From Clostridium grantii DSM 8605 (GTDB lineage: Bacteria; Bacillota; Clostridia; Clostridiales; Clostridiaceae), in NCBI RefSeq assembly GCF_900129965.1, contig NZ_FQXM01000031.1:1-42096 (forward strand): a stretch of 42,096 bases of DNA. The letters run 5' to 3'. The position numbers and the translations under genes were made by a program. The notes beneath the pieces were generated by a model. That model had not been told where the DNA came from. It ran no database searches and saw nothing but the letters and a program-made list of their open reading frames with translations. Shown here in pieces: positions 1-7,831 of this stretch. Within the stretch, counting starts at the first letter, position 1, and every line of letters begins with the position of its first letter.

Positions 1-11
1 TGAAGCCACCA
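1..11 (+). tRNA. Probable 3-prime end of an upstream tRNA gene
   Basis: The first 11 bases end in ACCA four bases before the tRNA-Gly gene. They look like the 3-prime acceptor strand, discriminator base and encoded CCA of a tRNA whose body lies outside the window. The identity cannot be read from this fragment. Confidence 0.5.
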
Positions 12-15
12 AAAT

Positions 16-90
16 GCGGGAGTGGCTCAGTGGTAGAGCGTCACCTTGCCAAGGTGAACGTCGCGAGTTCGAATCTCGTCTTCCGCTCCA
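16..90 (+). tRNA. tRNA-Gly (anticodon GCC)
   Basis: The sequence folds as a full cloverleaf. The acceptor strand GCGGGAG pairs with CTTCCGC with one G-U pair. The anticodon stem TCACC/GGTGA encloses loop TTGCCAA with anticodon GCC, and the T arm is GCGAG-TTCGAAT-CTCGT. The discriminator is U and CCA is encoded (88-90). It lies 7 bp before tRNA-Cys, with which it is probably co-transcribed. Confidence 0.96.
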
Positions 91-97
91 ATAATGG

Positions 98-171
98 GGC
101 GCTATGGCCAAGTGGTAAGGCAGAGGCCTGCAAAGCCTTTACCCCCGGTTCAAATCCGGGTGGTGCCTCCA
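98..171 (+). tRNA. tRNA-Cys (anticodon GCA)
   Basis: A full cloverleaf. The acceptor GGCGCTA pairs with TGGTGCC using two wobble pairs. The anticodon stem GAGGC/GCCTT encloses CTGCAAA with anticodon GCA, and the T arm is CCCGG-TTCAAAT-CCGGG. The discriminator is U and CCA is encoded (169-171). It is the last gene of the tRNA cluster and is followed directly by a terminator. Confidence 0.96.
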
Positions 172-176
172 AAAAA

Positions 177-207
177 AACTCAACATTTAAATGTTGAGTT
201 TTTTTAT
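177..207 (+). terminator. Rho-independent terminator of the tRNA cluster
   Basis: A perfect palindrome, AACTCAACATTT/AAATGTTGAGTT (177-200), is followed by a run of T residues, starting six bases after the tRNA-Cys CCA end. The remaining bases to 330 hold only a weak palindrome near 294-309 and nothing else I can name. Confidence 0.85.
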
Positions 208-330
208 TATATATAATATTTAAATTACTGCTGTAGGCATCTCGGTTCAACTATTAATTTATACGTGTCCAAAACTCCTAAAACCGTGGAGATTTTATAC
301 AAGTATAAATTAAGTTTCACAATGGGATCC

Positions 331-1557
331 CTATAGAATTGGTAAAATAATTTTAATTTTAGTTCCAAAGTTGAGTTTGCTCGATACTTGTATGGAACCT
401 TTATGTTGTGAAATTATCCATTTTGCTATAGATAAACCTAAGCCATTACCGCTGTATTCTTTTGAACGTGATTTATCTGTGGTGTAGAATCTATCAAATA
501 TTTTAGAAATATCATCTTTATCTATTCCCATGCCGGTATCCTCTATTTCTATACAGATTGTATTGATTTCTTTGAAAGAATTTATAGTGATTTTCCCACC
601 ATCATTAGTGAACTTTATACTGTTATCTATAAAAATTCTCAAAGTTTGCTTGATTAGTTTTTCATCACCCCAATAAAAAATATCTTCATTAACCAGGTTT
701 GTTATTAAATGATTTTTATCAATGAGTTTTGTTTCTTTGGTAACTTGATCTATTAATGATCTCAAAGAAAATATATTTTTTTCTATCTTCTGAGTATTTT
801 TATCTGCTCTAGCTAAGAATAATAGTTTTTCAACTAATTCTTTCATGCTTTGGGATTCTGATTTTATAGCCTCGATAGATTCATTTAAAACATCTTCATC
901 GTTTTTTCCCCATCTATCTAAAAGATTTATATAACCTTGAATAACGGCTATGGGAGTTCTTAATTCGTGGGAAGCATCTGAAACAAATCTATTCTGTTGT
1001 TCATAGGATTTTTCTAATCTATCAAGCATCTGATTAAAAGTAGTGGCTAATTCTTTTAATTCATCTTTGGTTCCGGCAATGTTTATCCTTGTATCTAAAT
1101 GATTTACGGATATATCTTTTACAATATAAGTCATGTCTTTTATGGGATAAAGAATATTGTTACTCATTTTTGAGCTTATAGCTAATGATAGTAAGAAACC
1201 CAAAAGATTAATGGTAATAAGTAATATTAAATATCCATTATTTAAAGAAAAACTGTTGGATGAAAATAGTTTATCTAATAGATTTAGTTTAAAGAATATT
1301 AATATAATAGCGCTACAAATAAACATTATTATTGAAAATATAAAAGCGTATAAAATAGTGAATTTAAAGGTTAGTGAAAAGTAAAACCTATTCTTAAATC
1401 TTTTATATAGCTTAGAAAAAAAAGTGGTAACTGTAGACAAATATTTAAAAGTATGGGCTAAAGCTATGAAAGTGTATTTAATTGTGTAGAAAAGTATTTT
1501 TATAATCAATTTTATTACTGGGACAATGTTTTGGCGTACTTTATTACGATTATTCAT
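331..1557 (-). CDS. Membrane sensor histidine kinase (HAMP type)
   Basis: 408-aa sensor kinase of a two-component system, expected to autophosphorylate and pass phosphate to the response regulator encoded just upstream. Two membrane segments lie at about residues 62-89 and 110-128 with only a ~20-residue outer loop, so it may sense the membrane itself or a partner protein. A HAMP linker follows. The HisKA motif SHELRTP carries the phospho-acceptor His197. The ATPase domain shows the N box (DNSIKFT), G1 (DTGMGI) and G2 (GNGLGLS). The unusual ~60-residue N-terminal extension before the first membrane segment is hydrophobic/basic. The start overlaps the regulator gene by 8 bp, indicating translational coupling. 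The signal sensed cannot be read from the sequence. Confidence 0.93.
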   Translation of the reverse strand: MNNRNKVRQNIVPVIKLIIKILFYTIKYTFIALAHTFKYLSTVTTFFSKLYKRFKNRFYFSLTFKFTILYAFIFSIIMFICSAIILIFFKLNLLDKLFSSNSFSLNNGYLILLITINLLGFLLSLAISSKMSNNILYPIKDMTYIVKDISVNHLDTRINIAGTKDELKELATTFNQMLDRLEKSYEQQNRFVSDASHELRTPIAVIQGYINLLDRWGKNDEDVLNESIEAIKSESQSMKELVEKLLFLARADKNTQKIEKNIFSLRSLIDQVTKETKLIDKNHLITNLVNEDIFYWGDEKLIKQTLRIFIDNSIKFTNDGGKITINSFKEINTICIEIEDTGMGIDKDDISKIFDRFYTTDKSRSKEYSGNGLGLSIAKWIISQHKGSIQVSSKLNFGTKIKIILPIL

Positions 1558-2230
1558 CTTTCAATGTGTACCCTACCCCTCTAATAGTATGTATGAATTT
1601 TTTTGGGGTAAATTTATGAATTTTATTTCTTAAATAAGTGATATACACATCTACAATATTGCTATCGCCATAATAATCATAACCCCAGACTTTCGAAACT
1701 ATTTTTTCTCTTGATAAAACTATATTTTTATTTTGAAATAAATATTTTAATAACTGGAATTCAGTTTTAGTGAGTTCTATAGGGGTGCTATTATAGGTCA
1801 CTGTGTAGGAGTTGCCATCTAGTTGAAGTTTTTCTATGATATATAAATCGGAGGATTGTTCCATTGGTATTTGGTGACGCAAAGTAACTCTTATTCGGGC
1901 TAATAATTCTTCTATTGCAAATGGTTTTGTTATATAATCATCGGCACCATAATCAAGTCCGGTAACTTTGTCGGAAATTTCATCTTTGGCTGTTAATAAA
2001 ATTACAGGAACTTTTGAACTTTGCCTTAACCGTCTTAACACTTCTAATCCACTTAAGGAAGGCAACATAATATCTAATAAAATAATATCAAAATTATTTT
2101 CTAGTGCACTGTTTAAAGCTTTTCTTCCGTCTGTTTCTATTTCTGCTGCATAACCTTCATATTTCAATTCTAATTGAATGAATCTTGCTAACTTTATTTC
2201 ATCTTCAACGATTAATATTTTGTGAGCCAT
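1550..2230 (-). CDS. OmpR/PhoB-family response regulator
   Basis: 226-aa DNA-binding response regulator, partner of the overlapping kinase gene. The receiver domain (about 1-115) has the acidic pair E9-D10, phospho-acceptor D53 in LLDIMLP, T80 and K102 in ITKPF. The C-terminal half is a winged helix of the OmpR type ending RGVGYTLKDE. I chose the ATG at 2230 because an AGGAGG ribosome-binding site lies just upstream; the longer frame to 2293 runs back through the promoter and terminator. A tandem 11-bp direct repeat upstream of the neighbouring DUF4342 gene (2845-2866) is a candidate binding site. Confidence 0.95.
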   Translation of the reverse strand: MAHKILIVEDEIKLARFIQLELKYEGYAAEIETDGRKALNSALENNFDIILLDIMLPSLSGLEVLRRLRQSSKVPVILLTAKDEISDKVTGLDYGADDYITKPFAIEELLARIRVTLRHQIPMEQSSDLYIIEKLQLDGNSYTVTYNSTPIELTKTEFQLLKYLFQNKNIVLSREKIVSKVWGYDYYGDSNIVDVYITYLRNKIHKFTPKKFIHTIRGVGYTLKDE

Positions 2231-2258
2231 TAAAAAACCTCCTATTAAATATATTTTT

Positions 2259-2267
2259 ATTATAACA
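2259..2267 (-). promoter_or_regulatory. Extended -10 promoter for the two-component operon
   Basis: On the minus strand TGT-TATAAT lies about 30 bp before the response-regulator start, just downstream of a terminator. There is no good -35 hexamer 17 bp upstream, so it would depend on the extended -10 (TGn). Confidence 0.5.
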
Positions 2268-2280
2268 AAATTATAGATAT

Positions 2281-2311
2281 AAAAATACGACACTTCAAAT
2301 GTCGTATTTTT
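2281..2311 (-). terminator. Terminator between the DUF4342 gene and the two-component operon
   Basis: A 12-bp perfect stem (AAAAATACGACA and its complement) with a 7-nt loop is flanked by A and T runs, so it could work in both directions. It lies 30 bp after the DUF4342 stop codon on the minus strand, making that gene a separate unit from the regulator genes. Confidence 0.8.
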
Positions 2312-2340
2312 AAGGTTATATGAATATAAAAGCCTTTATG

Positions 2341-2772
2341 CTAATTAACTGGTTTTTCTGTTGAGTCAAAAGCGGTATTTATTTTTGATATCATACCATT
2401 AAAGTCTATTTCACTATCTTTTTTAGTGAATTTTATTTTTAGTCCGGATATTAGGGCTACTACTAAAGCTATTATGCTTATAGGAGCAGTGCATATCACT
2501 AATGGCACAAAAATCAGCAAGGGTAGTTTTACGATTACTTCACTTTCTTTATAAAGTAAAAATTTATGATCTATGCTTTTTTTCAACAAAGATTTTAATT
2601 TCACCTTAAAAGTTGAACTATTGGAATTGAATTTTGTTTTTTGATTTTGTTCCAAATAAATTAATGCTTCTACTAGATCATTATTATTGTTTTCTAATGC
2701 TTTTTTTGCTTCTTCATAGCTTACATTAGCTCTTTTCCTTAATAAATCAATTTGCTCAATATTTATTGACAT
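2341..2772 (-). CDS. DUF4342 protein: UBA-like N-terminus plus membrane segment
   Basis: 143-aa protein. Residues about 5-45 resemble the UBA-like fold seen in EF-Ts (a NVSYEEAKKALENNNNDLVEAL stretch in which the motif VSYEEAKKALE is typical). A basic linker follows, then a DUF4342-type region with a long hydrophobic stretch around residues 85-113. The function of the family is unknown to me; in clostridia it is often found by two-component systems. It has a strong AGGAGGT ribosome-binding site. The upstream 100 bp hold a weak promoter and a perfect tandem 11-bp repeat, which suggests activation by the adjacent OmpR-type regulator (inference). Confidence 0.8.
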   Translation of the reverse strand: MSINIEQIDLLRKRANVSYEEAKKALENNNNDLVEALIYLEQNQKTKFNSNSSTFKVKLKSLLKKSIDHKFLLYKESEVIVKLPLLIFVPLVICTAPISIIALVVALISGLKIKFTKKDSEIDFNGMISKINTAFDSTEKPVN

Positions 2773-2805
2773 TGTATTACCTCCTTGAATTAACTATCTA
2801 TACTA

Positions 2806-2866
2806 ATATAATAGCGGTTAATTCTTAAGGTAAGTTTAAAGAAACATTAGAATTTCATTAGAATTT
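2806..2866 (-). promoter_or_regulatory. DUF4342 promoter region with tandem 11-bp operator-like repeat
   Basis: Plus-strand bases 2845-2855 and 2856-2866 are both CATTAGAATTT, a perfect head-to-tail repeat with 11-bp period. On the minus strand TATTAT or TATATT (2806-2813) can serve as -10, but no good -35 exists. The repeat would sit at about -45 to -66, the usual place for an OmpR-family activator, whose half-sites are spaced one helical turn apart. Confidence 0.5.
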
Positions 2867-2873
2867 ATTTGGT

Positions 2874-3575
2874 TTAAATTTCTATGCTAAGGATACTTCC
2901 GCGGTCTATTAGTGGTCCTTTGCCTAAATTAATATAATCTACATTATGTTTTTTTAAGAAAGATATAACCTGAGTGCAATACTCATAGTTTTCTAATTCT
3001 CCATAAAAACCTAAAAGATTATCTTTAATTAGTCCACAAGTTCCTCCTATAAAACCATAATTTAAAAAAGGTAGTTGTATGTGGCCAGGAGGAAGCAAAA
3101 GAACATGAAAATTTATTTTTGTTAAAGCAGAAGCTATAGATGGGTCAGAGGTCATAACAACATCTTCTTTGACAACTGCAGTGGAACATTTCGAATATCC
3201 TTGTTTTACGTTTATCAATAATTTTGTCTTCACTTCTTTTAAAAGATTTTTATCTGTATATTCTAGATTATGCAAAAATACATTAGCTAAATTAACGGAA
3301 TTTAATATTATATCATAAGGGTATTTTTCTTTGAGAGAATTTTCACTTAATATTATTTGCGCATTTATAGGTTTAAGACTTTCTATAAAAGATGTAGGAA
3401 TATCCTTGTGAAATATTATTTTTTTATGTGAAATTATATTCATTAAAATATCGGGATGGCCTTCGATGGCTTTGTACAAATTGGTATTTGGAGGGCAGAG
3501 TATTACTTGCCCGAAAATTGATAAATTTTCAAGTTCTAATTTTGAAATTCTGTAGTCTACGAAAAAAAATTTCAT
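2874..3575 (-). CDS. DUF6873-type protein (guanidino-modifying-enzyme-like fold)
   Basis: 233-aa protein that I recognise as the clostridial DUF6873 family, which is annotated as having the GME (guanidino-modifying enzyme) fold. Visible conserved pieces are the N-terminal FFVDYRIS, GHPDILMN, KQGYSKCSTAVV (a conserved Cys), MTSDPSIA, PGHIQLP and the glycine-rich YGFIGGTCG. I chose the ATG at 3575, with GGGGTG as ribosome-binding site, over a further upstream ATG at 3620 that lacks one. No substrate is known to me and the catalytic assignment is not established. It stands alone on the minus strand with no clear operon partner. Confidence 0.7.
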   Translation of the reverse strand: MKFFFVDYRISKLELENLSIFGQVILCPPNTNLYKAIEGHPDILMNIISHKKIIFHKDIPTSFIESLKPINAQIILSENSLKEKYPYDIILNSVNLANVFLHNLEYTDKNLLKEVKTKLLINVKQGYSKCSTAVVKEDVVMTSDPSIASALTKINFHVLLLPPGHIQLPFLNYGFIGGTCGLIKDNLLGFYGELENYEYCTQVISFLKKHNVDYINLGKGPLIDRGSILSIEI

Positions 3576-3833
3576 ATAAATCACCCCTATAGAAAATAGA
3601 ATAAGGTAAAATCTATGCATTTGTCTGTTGACAGTAAGTGAAAATATAAGTTGATAATTGATGGGGTACTGAGAACCAAGAAGGTTATTAATTTATTTTA
3701 ATCTTTTGATCTTTCATTGTCAATTATGCACTGTGTATTAAGATGATTTACAATTATAAAATTAAATTTTTCAGCGGTAAATTTAGTTTGTTGGTTTAAA
3801 AATGGTGGTATAAAAATAAAAATTTTAAATTTT

Positions 3834-3863
3834 TGAATATACATTTATTTTGGTAGCATACTA
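3834..3863 (+). promoter_or_regulatory. Sigma-G-like (forespore) promoter of ytxC
   Basis: TGAATA (3834-3839), 17 bp, CATACTA (3857-3863) matches the forespore sigma-G consensus closely; sigma-F could also read it. The predicted start near 3870 leaves a leader of only about 14 nt, made up mostly of the ribosome-binding site. The rest of the 308-bp gap between 3576 and 3883 shows nothing else convincing. Confidence 0.65.
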
Positions 3864-3883
3864 GTTTTGAAGGAGTGGATATT

Positions 3884-4825
3884 GTGATACTATTAACCAT
3901 AATATATAGCAATGAAAAATATGATATTACTGATAAATTAAATAAAATGCAAAGCTATTTTTCTAAACGTGAAATCCTTTTGGGTTTTTCTGAAAGCATT
4001 AAAGATAATAATCATTTTATTGAAATTTATGGTTTGAATCCTACTTTAAGTGATAAAGTGAAAAATAATTTGCAAAGATATATTGCTTCTTTTATTTTTA
4101 AATTATTTGTTGGGAAATTTCTTGAAGAAGAATTTGGCAACTTAGTGGAAGAAAACTACTTTTTCTTAAAAGAAGATGAGATAATTAAAGTGAGAGAACA
4201 ATTTAAAAACTTGCTTACCAGTGATAAGGAAACCTATTCAAATGAATTAATTAGTTGTATTAATATAAAAAATAAATCAATTGAGAATGTTGTAGGATGC
4301 TTGAATGATAGTGAGAAATTTAATATTGATGGATATTATACATTCAGAAAAAAAAGCTTTAAGAAAGAAATGGAACAAATTTTAAATATCTTGGTGGAAG
4401 AGCATATGGTAGAAAAAGAGTACGATGAATTTATTAAACTGTTAAAATATTTTGTTGATATACAAGAAAGTAAGATTGAACTTATAAAAATTATAATAGA
4501 AGACAATGGAGAGTATTTAATAAAAGATAAAAATGAAAAAGACATTATGCAAGAGCTTTTAAAAGATGTGGAAGAAAGTAAATTTAACGGAAGTGTGGGC
4601 ATTGAGGATTTAATAATAAGTGGACTTATAACTTATTGCCCAAAAGAAATATATATTTATGGAAAGGAAAACGTTAAAAATAAGGAAATGTTAGATACGA
4701 TTTTTAATGTTTTTGAAAATAAAGTTTCGATCAAAGAAAGTAAACCTTTAATTAAAGAAGAAAACCAAATAATAGCTCATAAAAAAAATAAAGAAATTGA
4801 TAAAAAAGAACCTATTCATGTTTAA
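3884..4825 (+). CDS. ytxC: YtxC-like sporulation protein
   Basis: 313-aa protein of the YtxC-like sporulation family, found upstream of thrS in many clostridia. It is mostly charged and helical, with no signal peptide; the biochemical role is unknown. The family assignment rests on the N-terminal pattern (YSNEKYDITDKL), overall length and the position before thrS. I place the start at GTG 3884 because AGGAG at 3871-3875 is 8 bp away; a GTG at 3875 overlaps that site. A sigma-G-like promoter immediately upstream agrees with forespore expression. The C-terminal ~30 residues are low-complexity and lysine-rich. Confidence 0.75.
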   Translation: MILLTIIYSNEKYDITDKLNKMQSYFSKREILLGFSESIKDNNHFIEIYGLNPTLSDKVKNNLQRYIASFIFKLFVGKFLEEEFGNLVEENYFFLKEDEIIKVREQFKNLLTSDKETYSNELISCINIKNKSIENVVGCLNDSEKFNIDGYYTFRKKSFKKEMEQILNILVEEHMVEKEYDEFIKLLKYFVDIQESKIELIKIIIEDNGEYLIKDKNEKDIMQELLKDVEESKFNGSVGIEDLIISGLITYCPKEIYIYGKENVKNKEMLDTIFNVFENKVSIKESKPLIKEENQIIAHKKNKEIDKKEPIHV

Positions 4826-4851
4826 TTAAATTTATTTTTAATAAAATCATA

Positions 4852-4881
4852 TTGACTAATGAAAGGGTTTTGTGGTAAAAA
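4852..4881 (+). promoter_or_regulatory. Candidate promoter of the thrS leader
   Basis: TTGACT (4852-4857) with TAAAAA 18 bp downstream lies just before the T-box leader. The -10 is a poor match, so the exact position is uncertain. Confidence 0.35.
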
Positions 4882-4909
4882 TATAAGTACAGATAAACTT
4901 TGAAATATA

Positions 4910-5136
4910 GTTAATGTGATGATAAGGAAGAGTAAATAGAAAACTGTTACCAGAGATAAGAATTCATTGGCTGAGAGATTCTTTTGATAAGTTATATTGA
5001 AAACCACCTTGGAGCTAAATGCTGAAATTAGTAAGCATATTCGCTAGCTGGCGTTATAGTGTGTATTGAATAATGATTGATTTATTATTTAGGGTGGAAT
5101 AACGTTGACTCGTCCCTTTTGGGAGGAGTTTTTTGT
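4910..5136 (+). promoter_or_regulatory. T-box leader of thrS (specifier ACC, Thr)
   Basis: A tRNA-sensing transcription attenuator. Stem I starts near GATGATAAGG. The specifier ACC (5003-5005) sits in the context GAAA-ACC-AC, aligned with the same context in the pheS leader. The T-box AGGGTGGAAT (5091-5100) contains UGGA, expected to pair with a tRNA-Thr acceptor ending UCCA. The terminator stem ACTCGTCCC/GGGAGGAGT (5108-5129, one mismatch) is followed by a T run. Uncharged tRNA-Thr should favour the antiterminator and raise thrS expression. This accounts for most of the 348-bp gap before thrS. Confidence 0.92.
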
Positions 5137-5173
5137 ATTTTTTGAAAAATATATAATTTAAGGAGAGAAAGTT

Positions 5174-7090
5174 ATGGTAAATGTTAAATTGTTTGATGGA
5201 AAAATTATGGAAGTTGAGAAAGGAATAACTATAAGCGAAGTTGCTTTTAAAATAAGTCCTTCCTTAAGAAAAAAAGCTCTTGGAGCTAGAGTAAATGGCA
5301 AGAAAACAGAGTTAATGACAGAAATTAATGAAGATTGTGAATTAGAGATAGTAACTTTTGAAGATGCAGATGGTAGATGGATTTTAAGGCATACGGCTTC
5401 TCATATTTTAGCACAAGCAGTAAAAAATCTTTTTCCTAATGTAAAATTAGCTATTGGGCCAGCTATTGAAAATGGATTTTATTATGATTTTGATGCAGAT
5501 TTTTCTTTTACACCAGATTTATTAGTAAAAATAGAAAAAGAAATGAAAAAAATTGTAAAACAAAACTACAAACTTGAAAAATTTGAACTTCCAAGAGAAG
5601 AAGCAATCAAATTCATGGAAGACAAGAACGAAGATTATAAAGTTGAATTAATAAAAGATCTTCCAGAAGGAGAAATAATATCCTTCTATAAGCAAGGTGA
5701 ATTTGTAGATTTGTGCGCAGGGCCTCATGTTCCTTCTACAAAAGAAGTGAAAGCTTTTAGTTTGTTATCTATAGCAGGAGCTTATTGGAGAGGTAATGAA
5801 AATAACAAAATGTTACAAAGAATATATGGTACAGCTTTTACAAGTAAAGAAGATTTAGAACAACATCTTCATTTGTTAGAAGAAGCGAAAAAAAGAGACC
5901 ATAGAAAACTTGGAAGAGAATTAGGTTTATTTGATATAAAAGAAGAAGGGCCAGGATTCCCATTCTTTTATCCAAAAGGCATGGTTTTGAGAAATTTATT
6001 GGAAGATTATTGGAGAGAAGAACATACAAAAGCAGAGTATGGTGAAATTAAAACTCCTATTATATTAAATGAACAATTATGGCATCAATCAGGGCATTGG
6101 GATCATTATAAAGACAATATGTATTTCACAAAAATTGATGATGCAGATTTTGCAATTAAACCTATGAATTGTCCAGGGGCTATACTTGCTTATAAAAGCA
6201 ATCTTCACTCATACAAAGAATTTCCTTTGAAATTGGCAGAATTAGGGCTTGTGCATAGACATGAAGCTTCAGGAGCTTTACATGGATTGATGAGGGTAAG
6301 ATGCTTTACTCAAGATGATGCACATATATTTATGACAAAAGAACAGATTAAAGATGAAATTTTAGATATAATTAAAATGATTGATAAATTTTACAGTGTA
6401 TTTGGATTTGAGTATTTTGTTGAATTATCTACAAAACCCGAAGATTCTATGGGGAGTGAAGAAGATTGGGAAGATGCTACAAATGGATTGATAGAAGCGT
6501 TGAATGCAGCAGGTTTAAAATATCATGTTAATGAAGGTGATGGAGCTTTTTACGGTCCTAAAATAGATTTCCACTTAAAAGATTGCTTGGGAAGAACTTG
6601 GCAATGTGGGACAATTCAACTAGACTTCCAAATGCCAGAAAGATTTGAACTTTCTTATATTGCAGCTGATGGGGAAAAACATAGACCAGTAATGGCGCAT
6701 AGAGTTATTTTTGGAAGTATAGAAAGATTTATAGGAATATTAACAGAACATTATGCGGGTGGATTTCCTACTTGGATTGCACCGGTTCAAGTAAAGATTT
6801 TAAATATCACAGATAAACAAAAGGAATATGCAGAAGAAATTTACTTTGCTTTAAAGGAAAAGGGAATAAGAGTTGAATTAGATGTAAGAAATGAAAAGGT
6901 TGGTTATAAAATAAGGGAAGCTCAATTAAATAAAATTCCATACATGTTAGTATTGGGAGATAAAGAGATGAGTAATAAATCTCTTGCTGTAAGAAGCAGA
7001 AAAGAAGGAGATTTAGGTGAAGTTGCTGTAGATACTTTTGTTCAAATGATAGTAGAAGAAGTTAAAACTAGAAAAAATAATTTAGAATAA
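5174..7090 (+). CDS. thrS: Threonine-tRNA ligase
   Basis: 638-aa class II aminoacyl-tRNA synthetase that attaches threonine to tRNA-Thr in the cytoplasm. Domain order is standard: TGS domain (about 1-60), second additional (editing) domain with HTASHILAQAV and a CAGPHV motif, catalytic core with NCPG, RHEASGALHGLMRVR (motif 2) and a motif 3 region ending at GSIERFIG, then the anticodon-binding domain (about 540-638). The length is typical. ATG 5174 has AGGAGA 7 bp upstream. It is controlled by the T-box leader; no terminator separates it from the infC promoter just downstream. Confidence 0.98.
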   Translation: MVNVKLFDGKIMEVEKGITISEVAFKISPSLRKKALGARVNGKKTELMTEINEDCELEIVTFEDADGRWILRHTASHILAQAVKNLFPNVKLAIGPAIENGFYYDFDADFSFTPDLLVKIEKEMKKIVKQNYKLEKFELPREEAIKFMEDKNEDYKVELIKDLPEGEIISFYKQGEFVDLCAGPHVPSTKEVKAFSLLSIAGAYWRGNENNKMLQRIYGTAFTSKEDLEQHLHLLEEAKKRDHRKLGRELGLFDIKEEGPGFPFFYPKGMVLRNLLEDYWREEHTKAEYGEIKTPIILNEQLWHQSGHWDHYKDNMYFTKIDDADFAIKPMNCPGAILAYKSNLHSYKEFPLKLAELGLVHRHEASGALHGLMRVRCFTQDDAHIFMTKEQIKDEILDIIKMIDKFYSVFGFEYFVELSTKPEDSMGSEEDWEDATNGLIEALNAAGLKYHVNEGDGAFYGPKIDFHLKDCLGRTWQCGTIQLDFQMPERFELSYIAADGEKHRPVMAHRVIFGSIERFIGILTEHYAGGFPTWIAPVQVKILNITDKQKEYAEEIYFALKEKGIRVELDVRNEKVGYKIREAQLNKIPYMLVLGDKEMSNKSLAVRSRKEGDLGEVAVDTFVQMIVEEVKTRKNNLE

Positions 7091-7093
7091 TGC

Positions 7094-7122
7094 TTGACAA
7101 CTAACTAATTAAGTTATATAAT
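7094..7122 (+). promoter_or_regulatory. Sigma-A promoter of infC-rpmI-rplT
   Basis: A perfect TTGACA (7094-7099), 17-bp spacer and perfect TATAAT (7117-7122), starting four bases after the thrS stop codon. Transcription should start near 7129. Confidence 0.92.
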
Positions 7123-7128
7123 ATGAAA

Positions 7129-7240
7129 GAATCAAGAAGAAACAGAGCTGTTTCTCACCTTACAGCATTGCTAGTGAGGTTGCATGTATGGATTTAATTA
7201 ACCATGTTATGTATGGAACGGCTTACGTCGTTCCTTTTTT
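7129..7240 (+). promoter_or_regulatory. L20-type leader of infC-rpmI-rplT with terminator
   Basis: The leader contains a GAAACAG/CTGTTTC hairpin (about 7139-7154), the CTCAC...GTGAG element around the ACAGCATTGCT segment, and a terminator GGAACGGC-TTAC-GTCGTTCC followed by six T residues (7215-7240). This matches the layout of the Firmicute infC leader in which ribosomal protein L20 promotes premature termination. Autoregulation by L20 is inferred from the family. Confidence 0.75.
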
Positions 7241-7297
7241 ATTTATAAAAATAGAAGTTGTAATGATTGTTTTGATATAATTCGGAGGTGAATAAAT

Positions 7298-7810
7298 ATT
7301 AAAAAAGAAACTCTTCTAAACGAGATGATTAGATTTAAAGAAGTAAGAGTTGTAGGTCAAGATGGAGAACCATTAGGAATAATGTCTTCAAAAGAGGCAC
7401 TACAAATAGCAGAAGAACAAGAATTAGATTTGGTTGTTATTGCAGAAACAGGAAATCCACCAGTGTGCAGAATTATGGACCATGGTAAGTTTTTGTATGA
7501 TCAAACTAAAAAAGTTAAAGAAGCTAAGAAAAAACAAAAAGTTGTTAACTTAAAAGAAATTAGACTAAGTCCTGCAATTGAAGAACATGATATTGTTATA
7601 AAAGCAAATAGGGCTAGAAAATTCTTGAGTGACGAAGATAAAGTAAAAGTTACTGTTAGATTCAGGGGTAGAGAGAATAACTTCACATACAAAGGAGTAG
7701 AGATTTTAGATAATTTCTTATCTAAAGTTGAAGACTTATGTATCGTAGAAAAGAAAGCTGCTCTTGAAGGTAAAAACATGATAATGATACTAGCTCCGAA
7801 AAGAGCTTAA
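7298..7810 (+). CDS. infC: Translation initiation factor IF-3 (ATT start)
   Basis: 170-aa initiation factor that keeps 30S subunits free and checks start codon and initiator tRNA. The N-domain (about 1-75) and C-domain (about 80-170) are both complete. The first in-frame ATG (7325) would remove conserved residues. Upstream, in frame, ATT (7298-7300) lies 9 bp after GGAGG (7284-7288) and gives an N-terminus MKKETLLNEMIRFKEVR, which fits the family. Start codon AUU is a known hallmark of infC, used for self-repression because IF3 rejects non-AUG starts. First gene of infC-rpmI-rplT. Confidence 0.93.
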   Translation: MKKETLLNEMIRFKEVRVVGQDGEPLGIMSSKEALQIAEEQELDLVVIAETGNPPVCRIMDHGKFLYDQTKKVKEAKKKQKVVNLKEIRLSPAIEEHDIVIKANRARKFLSDEDKVKVTVRFRGRENNFTYKGVEILDNFLSKVEDLCIVEKKAALEGKNMIMILAPKRA

Positions 7811-7831
7811 TTCGAGAGGAGGATATTACAG

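Noticed and set aside
41..250. Minus-strand open frame of 69 codons over the tRNA genes
   Set aside because: It is the reverse translation of tRNA-Gly and tRNA-Cys; such tRNA-derived frames are a well-known annotation artefact.
262..290. Possible terminator for the kinase gene on the minus strand
   Set aside because: The stem is only 4 bp (CTCC/GGAG) with a long loop; too weak to call.
4822..5007. Minus-strand open frame upstream of thrS
   Set aside because: It lies opposite the thrS T-box leader, has no ribosome-binding site and no family resemblance.
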